Below are positions 43,500 to 53,740 of a stretch of DNA of 64,000 nt, in pieces. The first letter of the stretch is position 1. Every line of letters starts with the position of its first letter. Origin of the DNA: Amorphophallus konjac. Lineage: Eukaryota; Streptophyta; Magnoliopsida; Alismatales; Araceae. Made by a program: the position numbers and the translations under genes. The notes beneath the pieces are model-generated. The model made no database searches. It saw nothing but the letters and a program-made list of their open reading frames with translations, and had not been told where the DNA came from. The stretch lies in the NCBI GenBank assembly GCA_022559845.1, contig JAHNEJ010001959.1:1-64000 (forward strand), read 5' to 3'.

Positions 43500-43850
43500 A
43501 GCTCGAGCTTTTAGTACAACGGTTAGGGCTTGATCCACACACAAACAGCATGTGACTCATGAAACAAACCAGATATGCACACTAGACTCCCCATAACAAA
43601 AACATCTAGTGACCTTTCAGATTCACTTTACTTGAACTTACACAGAATTAACAAGTAGGGGGTTTACACAAGCCCAACTCTCTCCTTAGAGTATAGAAAC
43701 ATTCATTGTTCAGAGGTTTTGTGAAGATGTCAGCAATTTGCCTCTTAGATTCAACAAAGTGCAGTTCAAAGTTTTTCTTTCTTACCTCATCCCGAATGAA
43801 GTGATGCATTATTTCAATGTGTTTAGTTCAGGAATGCTGGATAGGTTCCT
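43500..43850 (-). pseudogene. Inverted end of copia RNase H
   Basis: On the minus strand 43830-43640 reads KHIEIMHHFIRDEVRKKNF, then ESKRQIADIFTKPL and LRRELGLCKP, the C-terminal end of copia RNase H, opposite in orientation to the RT just to the left. A second AGCTCGAGCT lies at 43500-43509. The middle of RNase H is missing. Confidence 0.75.
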
Positions 43851-44311
43851 TGTTAATCTGCTACACGTGAAATCTTGTTGGTCATAGGTCTCCTGCGTCG
43901 AACCATAGGCTCATTGAGTCGACCTGCTCCTGCTTCTCTGTGTTCATTCATCTTGCCTTCTAAACCCTTCAACTACTTGCTTAACAGTGTGCTTCATCCG
44001 CTCACAAATTACACTGATTCAGGAGGAGATTCATGCCTTATATCTGACAATCAATGATTGACATTCCTGAAAACAATGACCTTCCAGCTTCTGGCATCAT
44101 GGTTGTTCCAATAAATTAGAGGTTTAAGATTAATAACTTTGTGAGGTCTGAAGATGGCAAGCTAAAGGAAGGCCTCTTCGGGGTTACTCTTATTGAGGCA
44201 TTGTGTATGCTAAAACATAGTACTCCTTTAGCTCGGTTGTGAGAGTTCAGTAATGCTTTGGTTGATTAACTTCTTATTGCGCATTATTTTCAAACAATCA
44301 TGATATCTCAG
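43851..44311. other. Unassigned sequence between copia and chromovirus
   Basis: No gene seen. A CTGCGTCGAACC and a GAGTCGACCTG near 43890-43930 recall the TCGA-rich motifs of the copia LTR at 47860-59180, so this may be more of that element. Confidence 0.3.
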
Positions 44312-46687
44312 TGATGTGACACAATGACGGGAATGCAGCAAGTGACAATGATCCCTTGGGCTTAATTCGCAATCACAACCACAAGATTTGGGAGCAACTT
44401 GAGAGTCGCCGTTACACCGCACACACCCGTTTCCCGCGGTGACTCGATGATGCCGAGCCGAGGTAGTGGAAAAAGCCCCTGACTGGCTAGAGGACCAGCA
44501 CCACTAAGGTTATCTCTCCCGAAGATAGGAAGCCCACAAACAAGGGCAGCCGGGTGCCTTTGGGGCACTAGGACACTCCTCTCACTAAGGCCACGGTGAC
44601 CACACAAGGGTGGTGGTTCCGGGATCGGGCACTCTCTCACCAACCAGCGAATAAGTTTTGCAGATATTAAATGAACAAGAGTAAAGAGCAAGGGTAGAGC
44701 TCACCTGGTTGGTTTGAAGAAACCAACCCCGATCGGAGACGAGGGCGAGCGGGGAAGTGTGGTTCCCCGCACACTGCGCCGGTGAAGCTTCAATCCGGTT
44801 TTAAATGGTTACAATCACTACTCCTCACGCAGGAGGGTGAACTTGGGGTGGGGACAATTAAATACACTCAAACACTATCTCCATGCAGGGAGGGGTGGTA
44901 AGCCGGCCAGGCGGGGGAGGGAGGTTCACCGGAAGATGCGCCGGTGTAGCCGAAAGGAAGCTCCTTGCTTGCTGTGTTGACTGACAGCCAGTCGCTGTGG
45001 GGGCCGTAGATCACGTTCTAGAATTTCTCTGAAGTCGAGACCAGCTGGGAAATCTTCGTATCTGGAACCAGGATGCTTCAGAATTTTCTCGATTTCTTCG
45101 GCTGCAGTGGCTGGTTCGGGTCGAGCTTTGAACAAGGTGGCAGCTTATGGTCGCAACAGATACCTGACACGAATAGTGACTTGCAGAAGTTGTCCCGGCC
45201 GCTCCCGGACACAAAATCTTGAACCGTTGAAGTTGTTGGAACCATAGACGAACCCTCTTTGTGGGAAAACTGGTGGAGAAGCCGTCTGATGTCGGGGTGG
45301 ACTGGGGGACGCTGATGAGTGGCAGTAGGTCGCTGCAGGTTGTGGGAGGCAGACCCGTCCAGTTGAGGATGAAAAATGAAAGCTCTGACCTCCGGTTACC
45401 GAACGCGATTCCGCTTCCTGATCCTGTAAGAGGATAGGACGTGGAAGAACTTTGATGAAGAACTCTCGGCCTGAATCCTCCGCCGTTTGTCGTGGTACAG
45501 CTTCAAATCAGGTTCAGGAACTTGGCAGGGGAAGTCCGGCGCAGTCGGGGAAGAACGGCTCTCCCAGGCAGCCATGAACTCGGAATGGGATGAGATCACC
45601 TCGCCTGCGAAGTTGACTTGACGTCCTTTCCAGCAATGTATGATTCGCCTTCAGAAGTCACCGTATGAACTCGTGGTGGCTTCTGCAAGTCGGACCTTCT
45701 TCTGCCACCTGCAGACTTAGGCCAAATGAAGGGGAAAGTGGTGGAGCTAGGTTAAGGGAATGGAGGTTAACAATGGTGGGGGGGGGGGTGGTGATGGTAG
45801 ATGGGGGAGGGGTGTTTAGGAATGGTGAGAGGGGTGGAGCAGGGAGTGTGGAGGTCCCAAGGGGGTGGAAGGGTGAGAGGGCCGCAGCTAGGAGAGGGGA
45901 GGGATGGGTCGGCCAAGGCAAGGGTGGAGGCTAGGTGGAGGGGTTGGTGCGCAAGTTGTGGTGGGAGAGGGGTTTGAATGCCCAAGGGGTATGAATGAGG
46001 GTGTGGGGAAGTGGGAAGGTTACTTTGGGGAGAGGGAAGGGTGCCTTGGAGGTGGGAATGGTGTATGGGGAAGTGAAGGGTTGCTTGGGAAGTGGAGGGA
46101 ATTGATGGGGTATTAAGTGGCCTAGGGAAGGTGAAGGGGTGGAGGATGAGGTGGCAGCTGAGGTGGCAGGGGGAGGGGGAGGTGAAGGGGCTAGTTCGCC
46201 CAGGGGAGGAGGAAGAGAGAGAGTGGGGTTCGCCCCCTGGAGAGAGAAGAAGAGAGAGAGCTAGTGGGAGAGAGAGAGGAGCACTCAATTGGCAAATTTT
46301 CTTCAATATTTCATTAACCTTCAAAAGAGGGATTGGGGCCCTATTTATAGGAAACCCACTTTTATACATAAGACCCTGACTTTTAACAAACTAACAGATA
46401 ACCAAGGCAGGGGGGTGCGCCCATGGGCCTAGCCCAAAGAAATAGGCCCAATAGAGAGCATCAGAGCCTAATGAGACTCAAACTTAGGGAAATAACTTAA
46501 TAACCTAGGTACAAGACTCAAATAAAAGGCAAATTACATGATAAAGACTCAAGTAACAAGGAGAAAACAACAAGATGACCCAATGGTAAGCACTAAGGTC
46601 CAATCCAGATGAAGGGTTGCTCCCTAGCTGCCTTTGGGAGGGAAAGAGGTGCCAAGCCAGAGGGAATCGTGAGTGATGCCCTCATCA
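44312..46687 (-). repeat. 3' LTR of a chromovirus (element E)
   Basis: 2376 bp; on the minus strand it starts TGATGAGGGCATCAC and ends GTCACATCA, like the LTR at 36078-38318, with shared blocks (GGGCTAGGCCCA, GTACCTAGGTTA, AGTCATGTAA-type). The TATA box CTATAAATAG is at 46350-46341. G-rich tracts at 45775-46200 and open frames through them are low-complexity, not genes. Confidence 0.85.
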
Positions 46688-46746
46688 ATTCTCCCGGGCT
46701 GTGGAAAGCTCGACTCTGTCGAGTAAAGGCCCTCCCTACTGCGGTA

Positions 46747-47430
46747 CTACTCTAGAAGATCGGGATCCAGCTGCTGGAGATCCTCTCGGCTCACCCAAGC
46801 ATCATCCGAGGGTGGTCGACCCTTCCACCTGACCAGGTATCGCTCATACGCCTTGCTCCTCGTGTTGGTGACCTGTTCATCTAATATCCGCTCCACTTTG
46901 TCACGCTGGTTTCTCAAGTTGGGTGGATCACTCTGGGGTGTGGGGGCGCTCTCAAGGGATGGAGTAGGCTGGATGTCCTCACTGGGTGTCACCGTGGGGC
47001 CCTTGTAGGGTACCAGGTCAGCCACATTGAATGTGGGACTTACTCCGTATTCTTCAGGGAGGTCTAACACATAAGCATTGGTGCCAAGTCGTCTCAGCAC
47101 CTGGAAGGGGCCAGCTCCATGAGACCTCAACTTTGATGTATTCCCAGGGAATAGCCTCTCAGTTCTCACCATCACAAAATCACCTATTTGGAATTCTTGG
47201 TGGCGGCGGTGGGTGTCAGCTGACTTCTTGTAAATCTCATTGCTCTTGTTGATGTTTTTGCGAATATCCTCATGCAACTCTCTAAGGTGTTGTGCAAAAG
47301 ACTCAGCAGTGATGGACACCCTAGCATGCGGGGGTAGGGGAATGAGATCTGTTGGCTTCCTAGGCTTATAGCCATGCGAATACCCTTCTACTCCTTTCTC
47401 AGTCTCCCCAAATCTATGGACCACTTTCCT
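46747..47430 (-). pseudogene. int: Chromovirus integrase C-terminus with chromodomain (element E)
   Basis: 225 open codons, cut at the 5' side near 47430. Residues about 80-145 are the integrase C-terminal domain (HRRHQEFQIGDFVMVRTERL, GAGPFQVLRRLGTNAYVLDL, the GPY/F motif). Residues 175-225 are a chromodomain: KVERILDEQVTNTRS, then YERYLVRWKGRPPSDDAWV, whose aromatic residues could hold methylated histone tails and direct integration to heterochromatin. It ends LQQLDPDLLE 60 bases before the LTR. Everything upstream of it is lost. Confidence 0.9.
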
Positions 47431-47751
47431 AGTCTTTTGATGATGTCAAAGGGGCAGAAGTTACTAATGAGTCATCTGATAAATCTTTAAGAAGTCATTG
47501 ATGGGTCTTAGTCTGGTAGTCTGGTAGTCTGGTTGTCTGATAGTCATTATTGGGTGTGATCGGTCTGAAGTCAGTCAATCTCCCCTGCATGTACATATAT
47601 CCATTGCATGTCTTGATGTCCATTGCATGTCTTGATGAGTTTCATGCTATTCATATCAAAATCTGCTGCATGCCAAAACCTGCTGCTCAAATTTAATTTC
47701 AAACATGTGAGCACAATGACTCATAGTTACCATCATCAAAAAGGGGGAGAA
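47431..47751 (+). other. 3' untranslated region and polypurine tract of a SIRE-like copia element
   Basis: No gene. The end, AAAAAGGGGGAGAA at 47738-47751, is the typical SIRE/Maximus polypurine tract, preceded by CATCATC. It primes plus-strand synthesis immediately before the LTR. Confidence 0.75.
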
Positions 47752-47989
47752 TGTTGGGTACATTATGTTTTGATGATGTCTTCCTATCAGTCATTGGCTA
47801 GTTATATTAAAAAATCTGAAACATTTTTCTTATTGGCTAAATGTGAAGAAAGCAATAAGATTTATGATCGCATCGACTCCATTACTTTCATATCCCTGGA
47901 TGCATCAACTCTAGATGGTCTTAAGAAGCCACATCTTCACCACGTCGACCCCACTCCTTCACCGCGTCGACTCCCAACACTATCAGGGG
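47752..47989 (+). repeat. 3' LTR of the copia element, left part
   Basis: Starts TGTTGGGTACATTATGTTTT after the polypurine tract. It is interrupted at AGGGG (47985-47989), the target duplication of element B, and continues at 58827. Confidence 0.8.
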
Positions 47990-48767
47990 TGAAGGGGCGT
48001 GATCTCACGCTTGTCCTGAGCTGGGAGGATGATCACCGAATAGTGAACTGCAGAGAAAGGGAAACGAATCAGGAGGCACAGGGATGGTTCCCTGGGGAAA
48101 ACCCTCCGATGCTTAAGTTAGTAGAGCAATGGTGGAAGATATGGAGGGAGGTAGAAAGAGGTGCACGAGATCCCCCAACACCAAGGTGGTGAAGTGGTTC
48201 CTGCTCAGGGAGTTTTAGGCGTATATTGCCCTTACCTTTCATTGGAGGGAGTCCCTGGTTTATATAGTGTGCTCACCTTATGAGTCCCGTAAGCTGAGGA
48301 GTTTCAGGCGGGAGTTACGTCCTCATCATGGGATCATTACGTCCTCATCGTGAGATCTTCATGGCCTTGAGGGATCATGGATCCTTTATCCTCATAAACT
48401 CCTGCTCATAAACGGCTCTTCAACGGCTGCGTGGATAAGCACTCGTCAGTCGGTCTGAGTATAAAAGGTGCCAGCCCTGTCCGGGCAATAGGCATAGCTC
48501 GGACGAAGTCAGGTCGGAGTGGGCGCAGGGCGCTTGCCTCTATCCCGATGAAGGTATAACTCGGGCATGGGTCTTCCTCCGTTCTAACGCTCGGGCCTTC
48601 CGAGCCTAAGGGCCGCCGAGGAAGGGTGGGATCCCGAGTAATCTTTATTGGGATTTTTAGCCTAAGTGGGCCCTGTGGGGCTGTCACTTGGATGAGCTGA
48701 GCCTAGTTCGGTCCTGATGGGCCTAGTTCGGCTGCTCTTAGATGAGCTACAGAAATCCCCCTCTCCA
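47990..48767 (-). repeat. 3' LTR of element B (left outer LTR)
   Basis: 778 bp, TGAAGGGGCG to CCTCTCCA on the + strand. The TATA box (CTATATAAAC on the minus strand) is at about 48257-48266. Next to it on the right, rc of AGTAGGAGGGGGACA is the polypurine tract. Confidence 0.9.
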
Positions 48768-49073
48768 CATGTCCCCCTCCTACTCCTGAGCTTTAGTAAG
48801 CTCGGAAGAGTAGCTATTTGGGATTTTGGACCAGCGTGGCTCAGGTGGGTGGAGATCTGGCGGTGTTAGTAAGCCACGTGTTGTGGTCACCTGGGCCCGT
48901 GTTAATGATGATCCTGACGAATTTGAACTGAAGGGGCCCCCTTTTCTCGGAGGTTAGAACGACGCGCCGCCTCCCGCGTGGGGATATAGGCGTTGGGCGC
49001 TTATTGTCATTCCAGACTCCCTCCGTCTTTAGTGTTTTGGCTCTCCTCCGTTCTTTACTTTTGCGGCTCTTCG

Positions 49074-50275
49074 ATGCGCCGTGAGGATGAGACGGAAGAG
49101 CAGAGGCTTGCAGCGGCGTTTGAGGAGTTGGAGGAGATAACCGCGGAGGCAGTCTGGCGGCTTCCTCCTCCCCCAGAATCTTCAGAGTCTCGAGATCGCC
49201 TTTCCTCAGAGTCTTCTCCGGATTCCATGGCGGACCAGCGCTCGGAGGCTGAGGAGTGGGAGGATCAGCCAGTGGCGAGGGCGCCGGTTTCAAACTGTAG
49301 TGAATTGGGGGAGGCGGATGTGAGGAGGCTGGAGCACTAGTATCGCCTACCCTACAAGTTCAGTTTTGCCACAGCTTCTCCATACGAGATGATCCTGGAC
49401 TCTCGTACAGGCCACGTCTGTATGTTTCTTCTGTCGTGGAAGGGTGGATTCCACCTTCCTTTCGAACCTTTCGTTCTTCATCTTCTAAATTTTTTCCTGT
49501 TGGCATCCATTCAGTTGGTAGCCAACTCTTATCTACTTCTTTCCGCCTTCCGCATTCTCTGCCGCCAGTGTGGGGTTCCTCCTTCCTTGGACCTCTTTCA
49601 CTATTTTTTTGAGTTGAAAGCACATCCTTCGGCTGGGAAGGGCTTCTACTTCATCCAAGCAAGGCGGAATAGGAGTTGCATCTCCTTGGCGGCGAAGGAT
49701 TCTTCCCATAAGGGGTGGAAGACTCAATTCTTCTGGGTGAAGATTTGTTCAGTGGAGGAAATTTAGAGGTGTCCAGTAATCCCCAATTTCCATCCGAATA
49801 TCCCTCCCAGGCAGGATGAGTTCCCTCCACATGTGGAGAAATACGCAGCCATCTTGCTGAAGCACCGCCAATCCACCGAAGAGCTGGTTACTCCAGAGAA
49901 TATCGAGCGGTTCTTCTTACGCGGCTGCATCCGTCGGGCTCAGGTGCCACAAACTAGATTATCCTTCGGATGTGGGGGTCATCTTTCTTTTCCTGAATAT
50001 GTCTTCTTCTTCATGTAGACACCAGGCGGGAAGCTCTGAAGGAGGCCGCAGAGGTGATCGAGCTTGGTGATGACTCGGCTGCTGATGAACCGGCTGCTCC
50101 CGTGGGTCGCTCCCGAACCAGAGATAAGGGCAAGAGAGCGGCCCAGGGTGAATCCTCCAGACCGCGGGGGTCCAAGCACAAGGGCCCTGTGGAGGGTATG
50201 ATCCGGACCGCTGCGAGGACCAGGAAGCGGGCCAAGAAGGCCGGGGTCGTGCCCGCAGTTGAGGGTGAGCTACCG
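49074..50275 (+). pseudogene. Extra antisense ORF of element B, left copy (Transposase_28 / PF04195-like)
   Basis: Start MRREDETEEQRLAAAFEEL at 49074, acidic leader to about codon 85. GGFHLPFEPFVLHLLNFFLL, then LLLSAFRILCRQCGVPPSLD and LFHYFFELKAHPSAGKG match the putative gypsy-type transposon domain PF04195, a gag-like domain common in plants. Stops at 49338, 49765 and 50018 interrupt it. The end is basic (RTRDKGKRAAQGE, RTRKRAKKAG) and runs into the palindrome centre, where the original C-terminus was cut. It is antisense to element B, just before its 3' LTR, the usual place for Tat extra ORFs. Confidence 0.7.
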
Positions 50276-51295
50276 CTTGGCCCGCTTCCTGGCCCTCGCA
50301 GCGACCCAGATCCTACCCTCAATAGGGTCCTTGCGCTTGGAGCCCCACGGTCTGGAGGATTCACCCTGGGCCGCTCCCTTGCCCTCATCTCTGGTTCGGG
50401 AGTGACCCACGGGAGCAGCCGGTTCATCAGCAGTCGAGTCATCACCAAGCTCGATCACCTCTGCGGCCTCCTTCAGAGCTTCCCGCCTGGTGTCTGCACG
50501 AAGAAGAAGACATATTCAGGAAAAGAAAGATGACCCCCACATCCGAAGGAGAATATAGTTTGTGGCACCTGAGCCCGACGGATGCAGATGCGTAAGAAGA
50601 CACCGCTCGATATTCTCTGGAGTAACCAGCTCTTCGGTGGATTGGCGGTGCTTCAGCAAGATGGCTGCCTATTTCTCCACATGTGGAGGGAACTCATTCT
50701 GCCTGGGAGGGATATTCGGATGGAAATTGGGGATTACTGGACACCTCCAGGTTTCCTCCACTGAACAAATCTCCACCCTGAAGAATTGAGTCTCCCACCC
50801 CATATGGGAAGAATCCTTCACCACCAAGGAGATGCAACTCCTATTCCGCCTCGCCTGGATGAAGTAGAAGCCCTTCCCAGCCGAAGGATGTGCTTTCAAC
50901 TCAAAAAAATAGTGAAAGAGGTCCAAGGAAGGAGGAACCCCACACTGGCAGTAGAGAATGCGGAAGGCGGAAAGAAGGAGATAAGGGTTGGCTACCAACT
51001 GAATGGGCGCCAACAGGAAAAAATTGAGAAGCTAAAGAATGAAAGGTTCGAAAGGAAGGCGGAATCCACCCTTCCACGACAGAAGAAACATATAGATGTG
51101 GCCTGTACGAGAGTCCAGGCTCGTCTCGTATGGAGAAGCTGTAGCAAAACTGAACTTCTGGGGCAGGCGATACTGGTGCTCCAGCCTCCTCACATCCGCC
51201 TCCCCCAGTTCACTACAGTTTGGAACCGGCGCCCTCGCCACTGGCTCGTCCTCCCACTCCTCAGCCTCTGAGAGCTAGTCCGCCATGGAATCCGG
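50276..51295 (-). pseudogene. Extra ORF of element B, inverted right copy
   Basis: Mirror copy of the left ORF on the minus strand. LEHQYRLPQKFSFATASPYE has Gln where the left copy has a stop, and SVEETWRCPV has Trp where the left has a stop. It carries its own defects, for example a stop after LPFEPFIL near 51032. The two copies have decayed independently. Confidence 0.65.
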
Positions 51296-51745
51296 AGAAG
51301 ACTCTGAGGAAAGGCGATCTCGAGACTCTGAAGATTCCGGGGGAGGAGGAAGCCGCCGGACTGCCTCCGTGGTTATCTCCGCCAACTCCTCAAACGCCGC
51401 TGCAAGCCTCTGCTCTTTTGTCACGTCCTCACGGTGCATCGAAGCGCCTCAAAAGCAAAGAACGGAGGAGAGCCAAAACCCTAAAGACGGAGGGTGTCTG
51501 GAATGACAACAAGCGCCTAACGCCTATATCCCCACGCGGGAGGCGGCGCGTCGTTCCGACCTCCGAGAAAAGGGGGCCCCTTCAGTTCAAATCCGTCAGG
51601 ATCATCATTAACACGGGCCCAGGTGACCACGACACGTGGCTTACTAACACTGCCAGATCTCCATCCACCTGAGCCACGCTGGTCCAAAACCCCAAATAGC
51701 TACTCTTCCGAGCTTACTAAAGCTCGAGAGTAGGAGGGTGACAAG

Positions 51746-52523
51746 TGGAGAGGGGGATTTCTGTAGCCCATCTAAGAGCAGTCGAACTAGGCCCATTGGG
51801 ACCAAACGAGGCTCAGCTCATCCAAGTGACAGCCCCACAGGGCCCACTTAGGCTAAAAAGTCCAATAAAGATTACTCGGGATCCCACCCTTCGTCGGCGG
51901 CCCTTAGGCTCGGAAGGCCCGAGCGTCAGAACGGAGGAAGACCCATACCCGAGTTATCCCTTCATCGGGATAGAGGCAAGCGCCCTGCGCCCACTCCGAC
52001 CTGACTTCGTCCGAGCTATGCCTATCGCCCGGACAGGGCTGGCACCTTATATGCTCGGACCGACTGACGAGTGCTTATCCACGCAGCTGTTGAAGAGCCC
52101 TTTATGAGTAGGAGTTTATGAGGATAAAGGATCCATGATCCCTCAAGGCCATGAAGATCCCATGATCAGGACGTAACGATCCCATGATAAGGACGTAACT
52201 CCCGCCTGAAACTCCTCAGCTTACGGGACTCATAAGGTAAGCACACTATATAAACCAGAGACTCCCTCCAATGAAAGGTAAGGGCAATATACGCCTAAAA
52301 CTTCCTGAGCAGGAACCACTTCACCACCTTGGTGTTGGGGGATCTCATGCACCTCTTTCTACCTCCCTCCATATCTTCCACCATTGCTCTACTGACTTAA
52401 GCATCGGAGGGTTTTCCCCAGGGAACCATCCCTGGGCCTCCTGATTCGTTTCCCTTTCTCTGCAGTTCACTATTCGATGATCATCCTCCCAGCTCAAGAC
52501 AAGCGCGAGATCACGTCCCTTCA
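51746..52523 (+). repeat. Third LTR of element B, inverted
   Basis: 778 bp, starting TGGAGAGGGGG right after a polypurine tract (GTAGGAGGGTGACA) and ending CCCTTCA. Orientation is opposite to the two outer LTRs. The TATA box CTATATAAAC lies near 52246-52255. No PBS follows it; the next sequence leads to the integrase stop codon of element B. Confidence 0.9.
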
Positions 52524-52559
52524 TGCCTTTTGTTTTATCTCATGTCATTTGCACAATGT

Positions 52560-53740
52560 TCAGTATTTAGAAGTAGGACTTGCGTAATGTAGTTGCATTC
52601 CAGGTCCGAGGGATGAGCTCTCCTTCCATCGTGGATAGACGATATGCTCCTTTTCCAAGCGTCTCGACCACTCGGTAGGGGCCTTGCCAATTAGGGGACA
52701 ACTTGCCCGTCGCCTCAAGTGGTCGAGAGACTTCGGCTTTCCTGAGGACGAAGTCTCCCGGTTGAAAGTGTATGTCTCGGACATTGGCGTTGTAGTATCG
52801 AGTGAGGCGGCGAAGGTATTCCGTTGCTCAGATGCTGGCAATCTCTCAGACTTCATCTGCTAGGTCGAGGTTTTCAAGCAGTTTCTGGTCATTTGCCTCA
52901 GACGAGAAGCAGATGACTCGGAGGGAGGGGTTGACAATCTCCAACGGGATCACGGTCTCAGTACCGTATACCAGTTGAAGGGGGATTTCACCGGTTGCCG
53001 TTCTGGGAGTCGTTCTGTGTGACCAAAGTACGTTCACCAATTCCTCAAGCCAGCTGCCCTTGGCTTTGCCGAGCCTAGTCTTGATGCCTTTTAAGATAGT
53101 CTTATTGGCATTTTCGACCAGCCCGTTAGCCTGAGGGTGGGCGACCGAAGTGAAATGATTACGGATGTTAAGGTCAGCGCATCTGTCTCAAAAATAACGA
53201 GAATCAAATTGCCGACCATTATCGCTCACTATCACCCGGGGGATGCCGTAACGACAGATGATCGACTTCCAGATGAAATTCCAGACGATTATCTCGGTGA
53301 TCCTTGCTGTGGCTTCGGCCTCGATCCACTTAGTGAAGTAATCATTGGCGACGATAATGAACTTCATCTGGGCCTGGGCCGTGGGGAATGGCCCGAGGAT
53401 GTCGATTCCCCAGCGAGCGAAAGGATAAGGCTCGGCTAGGGTGACGAGCTCCGTTGCTGGCTCATAGACCAAGTGGTCAAATCACTAGCTCTGGTCACAG
53501 TGTTGTGTGTAGACCGAGCAGTCGCGCTGCAGGGTGGGCCACCAATAACCTTACCGTAGCAAGATCCTGGCGAGTGACCTTCCCCCTAAATGCGCTCCGC
53601 ACAGACCTTCGTGAACTTCTCCGATCGCTCGGTTGGCTTCGTCGGTGCTGAGGCACTTCAAGAGAGGGCCGGAGAAGGATCTCCGGTAGAGAGCGCCATC
53701 TAGAGTGACGAATCGCCGAGCTTGGTACTTCAATCTTCGG
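52560..53740 (-). pseudogene. int: Integrase of element B
   Basis: Fragments in order on the minus strand: HHCC module (VHEGLCGAHLGGRSL, a Gln codon lost to a stop, GYWWPTLQRDCSVYTQHC), catalytic core (WGIDILGPF, VSDNGRQF, HPQANGLVENANKTI) and C-terminal domain (FQPGDFVLRKAEVSRP, WQGPYRVVETLGKGAYRL) ending TLRKSYF at about 52570. All three catalytic acids are visible, but at least five stops break the frame. No chromodomain. Confidence 0.85.

Larger units (their letters stand above)
47990..52523. repeat. Large inverted repeat: two 2.25-kb arms around a 39-bp spacer
   Basis: Left arm 47990-50236, right arm 50276-52523, spacer 50237-50275. Each arm holds a 778-bp LTR, a polypurine tract and most of an antisense ORF. 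The first 230 bases of the two LTR ends differ at about 8 sites, mostly C/T, so the arms are not a recent copy. The arms are head to head: both polypurine tracts point outward. Confidence 0.9.

Noticed and set aside
45658..46369. Overlapping Pro/Ser-rich ORFs on both strands
   Set aside because: They cross G-rich low-complexity sequence within a chromovirus LTR; no domain and both strands are open.
47990..52523. Palindrome as a pure assembly foldback artefact
   Set aside because: The arms differ at several percent of sites and have different stop codons, which a foldback of one molecule would not give. Long reads should still confirm it.
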